From: Symbiobacterium thermophilum IAM 14863
Lineage (GTDB): Bacteria; Bacillota; Sulfobacillia; Symbiobacteriales; Symbiobacteriaceae
Assembly (NCBI RefSeq): GCF_000009905.1
Contig: NC_006177.1
Location: 2,108,001-2,172,000 of the forward strand
Length of the DNA: 64,000 nucleotides
Direction of reading: 5' to 3'
Below are positions 18,022-25,743 of the stretch, piece after piece. Numbering within the stretch: the first letter of the stretch is position 1; every line of letters begins with the position of its first letter. The notes beneath the pieces were generated by a model that ran no database searches, was not told where the DNA came from, and saw only the letters and a list, made by a program, of their open reading frames with translations. The translations under genes and the position numbers were made by a program.

Positions 18022-18063
18022 GCCCCGCCGGGGACACGCCTGTGCGGCGTGCCCCGGCGGGGC
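18022..18063 (-). terminator. Long hairpin between pepF and glpA
   Basis: GCCCCGCCGGGG(A)CACGCC pairs with GGCGTGCCCCGGCGGGGC over an 18-bp stem, followed on the minus strand by CTTTGCGC. It probably terminates pepF transcription, or acts as a leader structure for glpABC, since glpA starts only 26 bases downstream. Two further small hairpins lie in the same gap, at 18089-18109 and 18139-18166. Confidence 0.6.
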
Positions 18064-18223
18064 GTCTCTCCACGTCTCAGCGCCCTCGTTCCGGCCTGCG
18101 GCCGGAACCGCTTTGGCTTATGGTTTCCCTGCCATTGATTCTACGACGGCCCGGTCCGCCGCCGTAGGGGCATACGCCCTAATCGGGATAGTCCAAACGT
18201 GCCAAAGGCGGGCGCGTGGAGAG

Positions 18224-20023
18224 TCAGCGGTTCTCCGTGAGGGCCAGGAACTGCCGGACGTCGGCCACCGAGACGTCCACCGCGGCCTGCCAGAAGTCGG
18301 GCTTGGTCAGGTCGACGCCCAGGTGCTTCGCCGCCAGGTCCTCGACCCGCATCCGGCCGGTGTCGCGGAGCAGGTCCACGTACCGCTGCGCGAAGGCCGG
18401 GCCCTCCTCCAGCGCACGGGCGTAGACGCCGGAGCTGAACAGGAAGCCGAAGGTGTAGGGGAAGTTGTAGAACGGCTGCCCCGTGGAGTAGAAGTGCAGC
18501 TTCGACGCCCAGAAGTGCGGGTGATACTCCGAGAGCGCGTCCCGGTAAGCCTCCTTCTGCGCCTGCACCATGAGCTCGTTGAGCCGGGCCACGGGCACGA
18601 GCCCCTTCGCCCGCTCCGCGTAGAACCGGGTCTCGAACAGGAACCGGGCGTGGATGTTCATGAAGAAGGCCACGGCCCGCTCGGCCTTGCCGGCCAGCAG
18701 CACCAACCGCTCCTCATCGCTGCCGGCCGCCTTCAGGGCCGCATCGCTCACCAGCAGCTCGGCAAAGGTGGACGCCGTCTCGGCGACGTTCATGGCGTAG
18801 CCCTGCGCCAGCTGCGGCAGGTCGTTCATCACCGACTGGTGGTAGGCGTGGCCCAGCTCGTGCGCCAGGGTGGAGACGTTGTCCAGGTTGCCGCCAAAGG
18901 TCATGAAGATGCGGGACTGGCGGGTCAGCGGGAACGAGGTGCAGAAGCCGCCGGGCCGCTTGCCGGGCCGGTCCTCGGCCTCGATCCACCGCTCCTCGAA
19001 CGCCTTCCGGGCAAAGCGCGCCATGTCGGGCGAGAAGCGGCCGAAGTGCTCGACCACGAACTCTGCAGCCTCATCGTAGGTCATCTTGGTGTCGGCGCCG
19101 CCCAGGGGGGCGTCCACGTCGTGCCAGGCCAGCTTGTCGAGCCCCAGCAGCCGGGCCTTGCGGTTGAGGAACTCGACGAAGATCCCCTTGTTCCGGTCGA
19201 TGACGTCCCACATGACCTCCAGCGTCTCGGCCTTCATGCGGTTGTTCTCCAGCGGCTCGGAGAGGATCGAGTCCCACCCCCGGTGCTTGTACAGCTGGAT
19301 CCGGAAGCCCGCCAGGTGGTTCAGGGCCGCACCGATGAGGTCCGCCTGCTCGGCCCAGGCCTTCTCCCAGCGCTCCCACAGCCGCACCCGGACCGCCCGG
19401 TCGGGGTCCAGGAGCTTGTTCGCCGCCTGGCCGGCGGAGAGGTGCACCGTTCGGCCCCCCGCCTCCCAGGGGATCTGCACCCGGGCGACCAGCTCGCCGT
19501 ACAGCTGCCCCCAGGCGTGATACCCGTCCACCGCGAGGTCGCCGGCCAGCGACTCCCGCTGCGGATCCATCCGCATGGCGGCCCGCAGGCGGCGCTCCCG
19601 CAGCGGGTACGCGATGGCCTCGCATTCGGGGCGGGCCTCCAGCGCCGCGAAGACCTCCTCGGGCATCGCGCTCAGCTGGTGATCCAGCAGGGTCGTGGCA
19701 TTCCCGAGCGCCGCCCGGATCTGCGCCACCCGGCCCTGGAGCAGCTTGGCCCCCTCATCGGCCATGTCCTGGGCCGTGAGGCAGGAGACGAACGCGCCGG
19801 CCTGCCGGATCCGCTGAGTCAGGTCCTGGAAGGTATCCAGGAGCGGCATCCAGCCGTCCAGGTCGGCCGCCGTCCCGGGCACGCCGGCCGCCTCCAGCCG
19901 CTGCCCGAAGGCTGTCACGTCCTCGGTCAGCGCATCCAGGAACCGCTTGAACTCGGGGGACGAGCTCCCCCCGGGGAAGAAAACGTCCAGGTCCCACGTC
20001 TGGTTCAGGGGCTGCTGCGCCAT
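18224..20023 (-). CDS. pepF: Oligoendopeptidase F, M3 family metallopeptidase
   Basis: A 599-residue cytoplasmic zinc peptidase that degrades oligopeptides of about 6-20 residues. The zinc motif HELGHAYHQSVM (about residues 392-403) is the M3 HExxH, with the third ligand in the NVAETASTFAELL helix about 25 residues on. The oligoF N-terminal domain (TWDLDVFFPGGSSSPEFKRF, then about 100 helical residues) and the C-terminal ARFLFETRFYAERAKGLVPV are typical. ATG 20023 follows AAGGAGG at 7 bases. Divergent from the T-box-cimA unit; an in-frame extension upstream has no ribosome site. Confidence 0.93.
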   Translation of the reverse strand: MAQQPLNQTWDLDVFFPGGSSSPEFKRFLDALTEDVTAFGQRLEAAGVPGTAADLDGWMPLLDTFQDLTQRIRQAGAFVSCLTAQDMADEGAKLLQGRVAQIRAALGNATTLLDHQLSAMPEEVFAALEARPECEAIAYPLRERRLRAAMRMDPQRESLAGDLAVDGYHAWGQLYGELVARVQIPWEAGGRTVHLSAGQAANKLLDPDRAVRVRLWERWEKAWAEQADLIGAALNHLAGFRIQLYKHRGWDSILSEPLENNRMKAETLEVMWDVIDRNKGIFVEFLNRKARLLGLDKLAWHDVDAPLGGADTKMTYDEAAEFVVEHFGRFSPDMARFARKAFEERWIEAEDRPGKRPGGFCTSFPLTRQSRIFMTFGGNLDNVSTLAHELGHAYHQSVMNDLPQLAQGYAMNVAETASTFAELLVSDAALKAAGSDEERLVLLAGKAERAVAFFMNIHARFLFETRFYAERAKGLVPVARLNELMVQAQKEAYRDALSEYHPHFWASKLHFYSTGQPFYNFPYTFGFLFSSGVYARALEEGPAFAQRYVDLLRDTGRMRVEDLAAKHLGVDLTKPDFWQAAVDVSVADVRQFLALTENR

Positions 20024-20083
20024 GGATCGGTCCTCCTTTTGTGGCATGGCATGGAACAGGGTCTGATTCATAGCGATTCGGAC

Positions 20084-20112
20084 TTGACACGTCGATTCCC
20101 TGCGGCTAAATT
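20084..20112 (+). promoter_or_regulatory. SigA-type promoter for the cimA T-box leader
   Basis: TTGACA (20084-20089) and TAAATT (20107-20112) are separated by 17 bases. Transcription would start near 20119, giving a leader of about 310 bases that contains the T-box. Confidence 0.6.
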
Positions 20113-20118
20113 GGTCGG

Positions 20119-20410
20119 TAAATCCGCATGATTGGCACGGGCGATGAGAAGGACGAGTACCCGGCATCCCCGCCGTCCCAGAGAGCGGGCCGTAAGCTGC
20201 GAGGTCCGCACGGCGGCTCCGGCGAACATCCCCTTCGAGCCGCCACCCGAGCCCCGGGGACGGGGTAGGCGTGGCCGGCACCTCCCCCGTTAACGGGAGG
20301 CGGCACTTCTCACGGTGCCGGCAAAGGCGGCCGCTCTGTGGGCGGCAAGTCCGGGTGGTACCGCGGTGGCGTTCAGGCCCCCGTCCCGACGCAGGGACGG
20401 GGGCCTCTAG
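20119..20410 (+). promoter_or_regulatory. T-box riboswitch controlling cimA, probable isoleucine specifier
   Basis: The conserved T-box sequence GGGTGGTACCGCGG is at 20353-20366 and is followed by a terminator stem (20375-20406, AGGCCCCCGTCCC with GGGACGGGGGCCT, then CTAGTTT). Upstream is a long structured stem I with the AGAGAGC element (about 20173). The candidate specifier codon is ATC (Ile) at 20228-20230 within GGCGAACATCCCC. T-boxes read uncharged tRNA and switch the terminator off. Ile fits a citramalate synthase, whose pathway feeds isoleucine. The T-box call is firm; the specifier is read by eye. Confidence 0.88.
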
Positions 20411-20430
20411 TTTCCCCCAGAGGAGGTCGA

Positions 20431-22008
20431 ATGAGGTTGTTGGCTGTCACCCTGTATGACACGACCCTGCGCGACGGGTCGCAGCGGGCTGGCATCGCGT
20501 ACACCAGCCAGGACAAGCTCCGGATCGCCCACCGCCTCGCCGGCCTCGGCATCCCGTACATCGAAGGCGGCTGGCCGGGAAGCAACCCCAAAGACGGCGA
20601 GTTCTTCCGCCTCCTGCGGGAACGGCCGCTGCAGGGCGCGAAGGCCGTCGCCTTCGGCTCCACCTGCCGGGCGGGAAACGCGCCCGAGTCGGATGCCACG
20701 CTGGGGGCCCTCGTGGAGGCAGGGACGGCGGTCGTGGCGATCTTCGGCAAGAGCTGGGACTACCACGTGACCCGGGGGCTGGGCACCACCCTGGAGGAGA
20801 ATCTCCGCATGATCCGGGAGTCGGTGGCCTACCTGAAGCGGCAGGGGCGCGAGGTGGTCTACGACGCGGAGCACCTGTTCGACGGGTTCCGGCGCAACCC
20901 CGACTACGCCCTGGCCACCCTGCGGGCGGCCGCCGAAGGCGGGGCTGACTGGATCGTGCTGTGCGATACCAACGGCGGCACCCTGCCGGAGACGGCGGCG
21001 GACATCGTGCGGCGGGTGGCGGCCGAGCTGCCCGGCGCACGGCTGGGGATCCACGCCCACGACGACAGCGGCCTGGGCGTCGCCGTCACCCTGGCGGCGG
21101 TCGCCGCCGGAGCGACGATGGTACAGGGGACGATCAACGGTTACGGGGAACGCTGCGGCAACGCCAACCTGTGTGCCATCATCCCGAACCTGGAGCTGAA
21201 GGTGGGCATCCGCTGCCTCCCTGAGGGCAGGCTGACGGAGCTCACCGCGGTCAGCCGCTTCGTCAGCGAGGTGGCCAACCTGCCGCCCTGGGACGCGCAG
21301 CCCTTCGTCGGCCACAACGCCTTCGCCCACAAGGCCGGGGTGCACGTGAGCGCCCTGCTGAAGGATCCGGTGATGTACGAGCACGTGCCCCCCGAGACGG
21401 TGGGCAACGCCCGCCGGGTGCTGGTCTCGGACCTGGGCGGCCGCTCCAACCTGCTGGCGACCTTCGGCGACCAGCTCACCCCCGCCGAGGCCGCCGAGCT
21501 GATCCAGCGGGTGAAGGAGCGGGAGAGCCGCGGCTTCCAGTACGAAGGCGCCGAGGCCTCGGTGGCGCTGCTCACGTACAAAGGACAGCCGCCGTTTGAG
21601 GTGCTGGGCGTGAAGCTGATGGTCACCGGCGGTGCCGACGGCCCCGCGGAGAGCGAGGCGGCCGTCAAGCTGCGGGTGGGCGACCAGGTGGTGCACACCG
21701 CCGCGGAGGGCAGTGGCCCGGTGCACGCCCTGGACCGGGCCCTGCGCAAGGCTCTGACCGAGGTCTATCCGTCCGTGGCGCGGATGGAGCTGCGCGACTA
21801 CAAGGTGCGGGTACTGGAGGGCTCCCAGGGCACCGGCGCCGTGGTGCGGGTCCTGATTGAGTCCGGCGACGGCGAGGCCCGCTGGTCCACGGTCGGCGCC
21901 TCGACCAACATCCTGGAGGCGTCGTGGCAGGCGCTCACCGACAGCTTCGCCTACTTCCTGCTCTTCCGTGAGGGCATCCGTACACCCGAGGCGGCGATGC
22001 AGGGGTGA
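20431..22008 (+). CDS. cimA: Citramalate synthase
   Basis: A 525-residue enzyme predicted to condense pyruvate and acetyl-CoA to (R)-citramalate, the first step of the threonine-independent route to 2-oxobutyrate and isoleucine. The HMGL-like barrel starts LYDTTLRDGSQRAGIAYTSQ (about residues 8-27), has GIHAHDDSGLGVAVTLAAVA with metal-binding HxHxD (about 208), and QGTINGYGERCGNANL. The stretch FVGHNAFAHKAGVHVSALLK (about 292-311) separates CimA-type from LeuA. A LeuA-type allosteric domain closes the protein. ATG 20431 follows GAGGAGG. It is controlled by the T-box just upstream and stands alone downstream. Confidence 0.93.
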   Translation: MRLLAVTLYDTTLRDGSQRAGIAYTSQDKLRIAHRLAGLGIPYIEGGWPGSNPKDGEFFRLLRERPLQGAKAVAFGSTCRAGNAPESDATLGALVEAGTAVVAIFGKSWDYHVTRGLGTTLEENLRMIRESVAYLKRQGREVVYDAEHLFDGFRRNPDYALATLRAAAEGGADWIVLCDTNGGTLPETAADIVRRVAAELPGARLGIHAHDDSGLGVAVTLAAVAAGATMVQGTINGYGERCGNANLCAIIPNLELKVGIRCLPEGRLTELTAVSRFVSEVANLPPWDAQPFVGHNAFAHKAGVHVSALLKDPVMYEHVPPETVGNARRVLVSDLGGRSNLLATFGDQLTPAEAAELIQRVKERESRGFQYEGAEASVALLTYKGQPPFEVLGVKLMVTGGADGPAESEAAVKLRVGDQVVHTAAEGSGPVHALDRALRKALTEVYPSVARMELRDYKVRVLEGSQGTGAVVRVLIESGDGEARWSTVGASTNILEASWQALTDSFAYFLLFREGIRTPEAAMQG

Positions 22009-22060
22009 CGGCCCACTGTCGTCCCGCCCCACGGAGGGAAAGGCCGGCAGACGCGCAAAA

Positions 22061-22094
22061 GAACCGACCCCGCCTTCCTCGGCAGGGTCGGTTC
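22061..22094 (-). terminator. Rho-independent terminator of the tRNA/SRP RNA operon
   Basis: On the minus strand GAACCGACCCTGCC pairs with GGCGGGGTCGGTTC (one mismatch) and is followed by TTTT (22060-22057). It lies 10 bases past the tRNA-Leu CCA end. Confidence 0.85.
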
Positions 22095-22104
22095 TGGTTC
22101 GTCA

Positions 22105-22195
22105 TGGTGCAGATGGGGAGACTCGAACTCCCACCGGGAGTGGTTACCCGACACGGTCCTGAGCCGTGCGCGTCTGCCAATTCCGCCACATCTGC
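22105..22195 (-). tRNA. tRNA-Leu (anticodon CAG)
   Basis: A 91-nt class II tRNA with encoded CCA. Acceptor GCAGATG pairs with CATCTGC. The anticodon loop is CTCAGGA between GG and CC pairs, giving CAG. A long variable arm and the T-loop GTTCGAGTC are present. Last gene of the minus-strand RNA operon. Confidence 0.96.
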
Positions 22196-22202
22196 AGGCT
22201 GT

Positions 22203-22270
22203 CCACCTAGCGACCCGGCGGTGCGCTGCTGCCTTCCGGCCCTGACGCGTTTCCGCAGGGTCGCTAGCGG
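22203..22270 (-). ncRNA. ffs: Small signal recognition particle RNA (4.5S-like)
   Basis: On the minus strand the conserved helix-8 sequence GTCAGGGCCGGAAGGCAGCAGC lies at about 22226-22247. It matches the bacterial SRP RNA core CAGG..CCGGAAGG.AGCAGC that binds Ffh. The ends pair perfectly, CTAGCGACCC with GGGTCGCTAG (22207-22266), closing a hairpin of only 60 nt. It sits between tRNA-Ala and tRNA-Leu with 7-nt gaps or less, so tRNA processing probably trims it. Known bacterial 4.5S RNAs are usually near 80-115 nt and Bacillus scRNA is near 270 nt, so this one is very short. Confidence 0.8.
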
Positions 22271-22272
22271 AC

Positions 22273-22348
<76 letters not shown>

Positions 22349-22353
22349 GTATG

Positions 22354-22429
22354 TGGTGGCCCAGGCCGGAATCGAACCGGCGACACCGCGATTTTCAGTC
22401 GCGTGCTCTACCAACTGAGCTACCGGGCC
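22354..22429 (-). tRNA. tRNA-Phe (anticodon GAA)
   Basis: A 76-nt tRNA with encoded CCA. Acceptor GGCCCGG pairs with CTGGGCC. The anticodon stem CGCGA/TCGCG encloses CTGAAAA, anticodon GAA. It is the first gene of the RNA operon, five bases before tRNA-Ala. Confidence 0.96.
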
Positions 22430-22561
22430 GTCTCGTGCCGCAGTGAGTGCCTGGCGAGTTTCTATGTTACCGCATCATGCCGGTCGAGTTCAAGTCCAAT
22501 TTCGTCCCAGAACCGGCTCCACTTGAAAAATCCCGCGCCGCCGCCCCGACGCGCCAGCTCG

Positions 22562-22590
22562 ATTGTTACACCCCGGCAGGCGGCTGTCAA
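22562..22590 (-). promoter_or_regulatory. Candidate promoter of the tRNA/SRP RNA operon
   Basis: On the minus strand TTGACA (22590-22585) is followed after 16-17 bases by TAACAAT (22568-22562). The -35 box is perfect and the -10 weak. It would give a leader of about 125 nt before tRNA-Phe. Confidence 0.45.
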
Positions 22591-22635
22591 CCCGCGGTGC
22601 TTCCCATCCGCCACGCATGCGGGGCGCGGTGCCGG

Positions 22636-22664
22636 TAGACGGGGTGCGTCGGCCGGTGTAAAAT
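22636..22664 (+). promoter_or_regulatory. Candidate promoter of the coiled-coil gene at 22700
   Basis: TAGACG (22636-22641) and TAAAAT (22659-22664) are separated by 17 bases, 35 bases before the ATG. The rest of the gap 22430-22635 shows no gene. Confidence 0.45.
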
Positions 22665-22699
22665 GGAGGAACAGCGGATGACAAGACCCGGAGGGGACT

Positions 22700-23023
22700 A
22701 TGCCAGATATTCCTTTTTTCGATGCAGCCGGCTTCTTTGCGGGCAAGATCCATGAGGTCGAGCAGCAGCTGATCGCGAAGAAGGCCGAGCGGGAGATCCT
22801 GCTGGCCAACCGGACGAGCCTGGAACAGGCGCTGGCCACGCTGGCGCTCCTCGCGCCGGAGCACCAGAAGGCGATTCAGCAGGAGGTCGCCTCCCTGAAG
22901 GAAGTGCTGCACTCCACCGAGCGGGCGCTTACGTCCCTGGAGAGCGAGATCGATATGTTGACGTCCAAGCTGGCCGCGCTTCAGGCCGCCCGGGAAATGC
23001 TGCACGTCGAAGGAAGCTCGTAA
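22700..23023 (+). CDS. Small coiled-coil protein of unknown function
   Basis: A 107-residue soluble protein that I do not recognise. After a short hydrophobic N-terminus (MPDIPFFDAAGFFAGKI) nearly the whole chain is helix with heptad spacing, in two runs (VEQQLIAKKAEREILLANRT and LHSTERALTSLESEIDMLTS) linked near APEHQ, so it may form an antiparallel hairpin. ATG 22700 follows GGAGGGG. It has its own candidate promoter, and the next gene starts 77 bases later. Codon use is like that of its neighbours. No function is inferred. Confidence 0.8.
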   Translation: MPDIPFFDAAGFFAGKIHEVEQQLIAKKAEREILLANRTSLEQALATLALLAPEHQKAIQQEVASLKEVLHSTERALTSLESEIDMLTSKLAALQAAREMLHVEGSS

Positions 23024-23100
23024 GCACGGGAGCCGTCACCTCTCCGGAGGTAGCGTGCTCCCGTAATGTATCCGGCGATGGCTGGAAAGGAGTGACCGGA

Positions 23101-23889
23101 ATGGACTTCGGGCTTCAAGGCAGGGTGGCCTGGGTGACGGCGGCCAGCAAGGGGCTGGGCGTTGCCTCGGCCATGGCCCTGGCGCGGGAAGGGTGCGACC
23201 TCGCGATCTGCAGCCGCAACGGGGAGGCGATCGGCGCGGCGGCCGAACGCATCCGGCAGGAGACCGGCCGCAGGGTGCTGGCCCTGGCGGCCGACGTCAC
23301 GCGCCGGGAAGACCTGGAACGGTTCATCACCGCCGCCATGGACGAGTACGGACGGGTGGACGTGGTCGTCTCCAATACGGGCGGGCCGCCCCCGGGCGGA
23401 TTCCTGGACTTCGACGATGCCGCCTGGGAGGCCGCCTTCCACTCGCTGCTCATGCCCGCGATCCGGCTCACCCGCGCGGCCATCCCGTCCATGCGGGAGC
23501 GGGGCTTCGGCCGGCTGATCTACATCACCTCCAGCGGCGTCAAGGAGCCCATTCCCAACCTCATCCTCTCCAACGCCCTGCGGGCGGCCCTGACCAACAT
23601 GATGAAGACCCTGGCCCGCGAGGTCGCCGCCTTCGGCATCACCGCCAACACGGTCGCGCCCGGCCGCATTCACACCGACCGGGTGGACTCCCTGGACCAG
23701 GGCGAGGCGGCCCGAACCGGCCGCACCATCGAGGAGGTGCGCCGCGCGCAGGAGGCCCGCATCCCCGCCGGCCGCTACGGCCGGCCCGCGGAGTTCGGCC
23801 AGGTGGTCGCCTTCCTGGCCAGCGAGCAGGCGGGCTACATCACCGGCTCGGCCATCCACGTCGACGGCGGCATGACCGTCAGCCTGTAG
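23101..23889 (+). CDS. Atypical short-chain dehydrogenase/reductase lacking the catalytic Tyr-Lys
   Basis: A 262-residue Rossmann-fold protein resembling 3-oxoacyl-ACP reductases in length and ends (AGYITGSAIHVDGGMTVSL). The glycine motif reads TAASKGLGVASA, with Ala for the first Gly. The segment that should hold YxxxK reads VKEPIPNLILSNALRAALTN, with Leu and Asn at the Tyr and Lys positions, while the upstream Ser (YITSSG) is kept. A described SDR subgroup (BKR-like SDR-like) has this imperfect motif and tetrad, so it is probably a real, divergent class rather than a decayed gene. ATG 23101 follows AAAGGAG at 9 bases. Substrate and activity are unknown. Confidence 0.88.
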   Translation: MDFGLQGRVAWVTAASKGLGVASAMALAREGCDLAICSRNGEAIGAAAERIRQETGRRVLALAADVTRREDLERFITAAMDEYGRVDVVVSNTGGPPPGGFLDFDDAAWEAAFHSLLMPAIRLTRAAIPSMRERGFGRLIYITSSGVKEPIPNLILSNALRAALTNMMKTLAREVAAFGITANTVAPGRIHTDRVDSLDQGEAARTGRTIEEVRRAQEARIPAGRYGRPAEFGQVVAFLASEQAGYITGSAIHVDGGMTVSL

Positions 23890-23898
23890 CCGGACGGC

Positions 23899-23932
23899 AG
23901 GCGGCGCCTCCCGCCCAAGGGGGGCGCCGCCT
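23899..23932 (+). terminator. Terminator between the SDR gene and the convergent PBP gene
   Basis: AGGCGGCGCC pairs perfectly with GGCGCCGCCT, followed by TTC. It lies 10 bases past the SDR stop and ends just before the PBP stop, so it may act for both strands. Confidence 0.7.
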
Positions 23933-23933
23933 T

Positions 23934-25616
23934 TCATCCTTCGTCCAGCGAGAGGATCGCCTCGGCAATCCGCCGGAAGAGCGGCGCCGCGTGGGCTCCC
24001 CCCGCGCGCCCGTCCTCGATGAAGACCACCATGACGTACTGCGGCTGCCGGGCTGGGAACCAGCCGGCGAACCAGGCATGGGTGGCCGGCCGGCCGTCCA
24101 GCACGGTGTCGGCTGAACCGGACTTGCCGGCGGCGCCCGCGTCGTCCACCCAGGCCGCCTCCCCGGTCCCGCCGCCGCCGGGCACCACCGCCAGCAGGAG
24201 CGCCTGCCGCAGTTCGGCGGCGGTCTCGCGGCTCATCACCCGCCGGGAGGGTTCCGTCCGCGGGCGGAAGACCACCTCGCCGTCGCTCCTCCTCACGCTG
24301 GTCACCAGGCGGATCGGATGCAGCACCCCGCCGTTGGCAATGGCGGTGTAGGCCCGCGCGACCTGCAGGGGGCTGGCCCGCAGGCCGCCCTGGCCGAAGC
24401 TGAGCTGGGCGACGTCGCCGCCGTAGCGGGGCTCCGGCAGCGGCGCCACCGTCTCGAAACCGGACGGGAGGGCGCCGGTCGGCTCGTCCAGCCCGAACCG
24501 CCGGGCGGCCTCCAGCAGCCGGTCTGCGCCCAGCCGCTCGTAGCCGATCCGGATGAAGGCCGTGTTGCACGACCGGGCGAGCGCCTCCCGTAACGTCACC
24601 GGCCCCGTCACCGTACCGGCCACGTCCCGGAAGATGCGGTCGCCCAGTTGATAGGTCCCGCTGCACTCGATGCGCTCGTGGGGGACGACGGCGCCGGCTT
24701 CCAGCGCCGCCGCCGCCACGATCGGCTTGAAGACCGAACCGGTCTCATAGGGGGTGAGGGCCCGGTTGCGCAGCTGGTCCTCGGTGGCGTAGCGGGCCTG
24801 GTCGAAGTTGGGGCGCGACGCCAGGGCCAGCAGCTCCCCCGTGGCCGGGTCCACCACCACCACCGCCGCCCGCAGGGGGCCGCCGTCCGGGTGGGCGGTC
24901 CGGTCCATCTCCCGCTCCACGGCGGCCTGGATCCGGGCGTCGAGGGTGGTGTGCACGTCGTAGGGCTCCTTGCCGGCGGGGTCGCGGGGCTGCAGCACCT
25001 GCAGCGGTTCGTCCCCGAGGGGGCCGCCCCGCCCGTGGTAGCTGGCCACCAGGTGCGGCACGTTCTCCCCCCGCAAGACGGAGTCGTAGGCCAGCTCCAG
25101 CCCCGTCCACCCCCCCGAGGCGTTGGCGAAACCCACCAGGTGGCGGGCCAGAGAGCCCGGGCCGTAGCGCCAGCCCGTGGGGCCCACCGCCACGCCGGGC
25201 AGCAGCCCCGCCGCGGCGTAGTCCTGCACCTGCTGCGCCGCCTCGTCCGACAGCCCTTCGATCACCCATCCCGCCTCGTGGTGCCGCTGCACGTAGTCCA
25301 GCACCACCGCGGCCCGCTCTTCGCCCAGGGCCTCCGCCAGCACCGGCGCCGCCACGGCCGGGTCGCCGAACAGGCGGGGAAAGACGGCCAGCCCCCACGT
25401 GGACTGCGGGTCCGTGAGCGGAACGCCATAGCGGTCGTAGATCATGCCCCGCCGCATCTCAAGGGGCAGCCGCTCGGTGCGCTGGCCGAACACCTGGCGG
25501 GTCAGGGCCGGCCCGCGCAGGATCTGGAGCTGGAACAGCCGTACCCCCAGGAGGGCCAGGCAGACCCAGGCCGCGAGGCTCAGCACGAACATCCGGCGAA
25601 CCATCCGAATACGCAC
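23934..25616 (-). CDS. Class B penicillin-binding protein, transpeptidase
   Basis: A 560-residue membrane-anchored D,D-transpeptidase that crosslinks peptidoglycan, of the PBP2/SpoVD type. One N-terminal membrane segment (about residues 6-26, FVLSLAAWVCLALLGVRLFQ) is followed by a dimerisation domain (RGMIYDRYGVPLTD) and the catalytic domain with SxxK in YETGSVFKPI (about 290), SxN in ARSCNTAFI and KSG in GAAGKSGSAD. No PASTA repeats. GTG 25616 is placed because GAGGTG lies 7 bases upstream, but that ribosome site is inside a hairpin. The function class is secure; whether it is a division, elongation or sporulation enzyme is not. Confidence 0.88.
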   Translation of the reverse strand: MRIRMVRRMFVLSLAAWVCLALLGVRLFQLQILRGPALTRQVFGQRTERLPLEMRRGMIYDRYGVPLTDPQSTWGLAVFPRLFGDPAVAAPVLAEALGEERAAVVLDYVQRHHEAGWVIEGLSDEAAQQVQDYAAAGLLPGVAVGPTGWRYGPGSLARHLVGFANASGGWTGLELAYDSVLRGENVPHLVASYHGRGGPLGDEPLQVLQPRDPAGKEPYDVHTTLDARIQAAVEREMDRTAHPDGGPLRAAVVVVDPATGELLALASRPNFDQARYATEDQLRNRALTPYETGSVFKPIVAAAALEAGAVVPHERIECSGTYQLGDRIFRDVAGTVTGPVTLREALARSCNTAFIRIGYERLGADRLLEAARRFGLDEPTGALPSGFETVAPLPEPRYGGDVAQLSFGQGGLRASPLQVARAYTAIANGGVLHPIRLVTSVRRSDGEVVFRPRTEPSRRVMSRETAAELRQALLLAVVPGGGGTGEAAWVDDAGAAGKSGSADTVLDGRPATHAWFAGWFPARQPQYVMVVFIEDGRAGGAHAAPLFRRIAEAILSLDEG

Positions 25617-25618
25617 AA

Positions 25619-25657
25619 AAGAACACCTCGTTGGAGAGGATCTCCCGAGGTGTTCTT
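25619..25657 (-). promoter_or_regulatory. Hairpin that both resembles a terminator and hides the PBP ribosome site
   Basis: A perfect 12-bp stem, AAGAACACCTCG with CGAGGTGTTCTT, is followed on the minus strand by TTGTG, where GTG is the PBP start. The only good Shine-Dalgarno (GAGGTG) lies in the 3' arm. It may terminate transcription from mltG, limit PBP translation, or both. Confidence 0.6.
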
Positions 25658-25743
25658 CCCTATACATTATGTCCCCGGCGGTCCGGTTCGTCGCGCGGCT
25701 TGGCCCCTGCCGGCCGGTCCGCGGACCGGCGGTGGCCGGGGCG

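Noticed and set aside
16278-18167. Plus-strand frame of about 630 residues
   Set aside because: Shadow of glpA: composition is low-complexity R/P/G and it lies fully within the conserved antisense gene.
20044-20281. In-frame N-terminal extension of pepF
   Set aside because: It overlaps the divergent T-box leader and its promoter, and ATG 20023 has a perfect Shine-Dalgarno.
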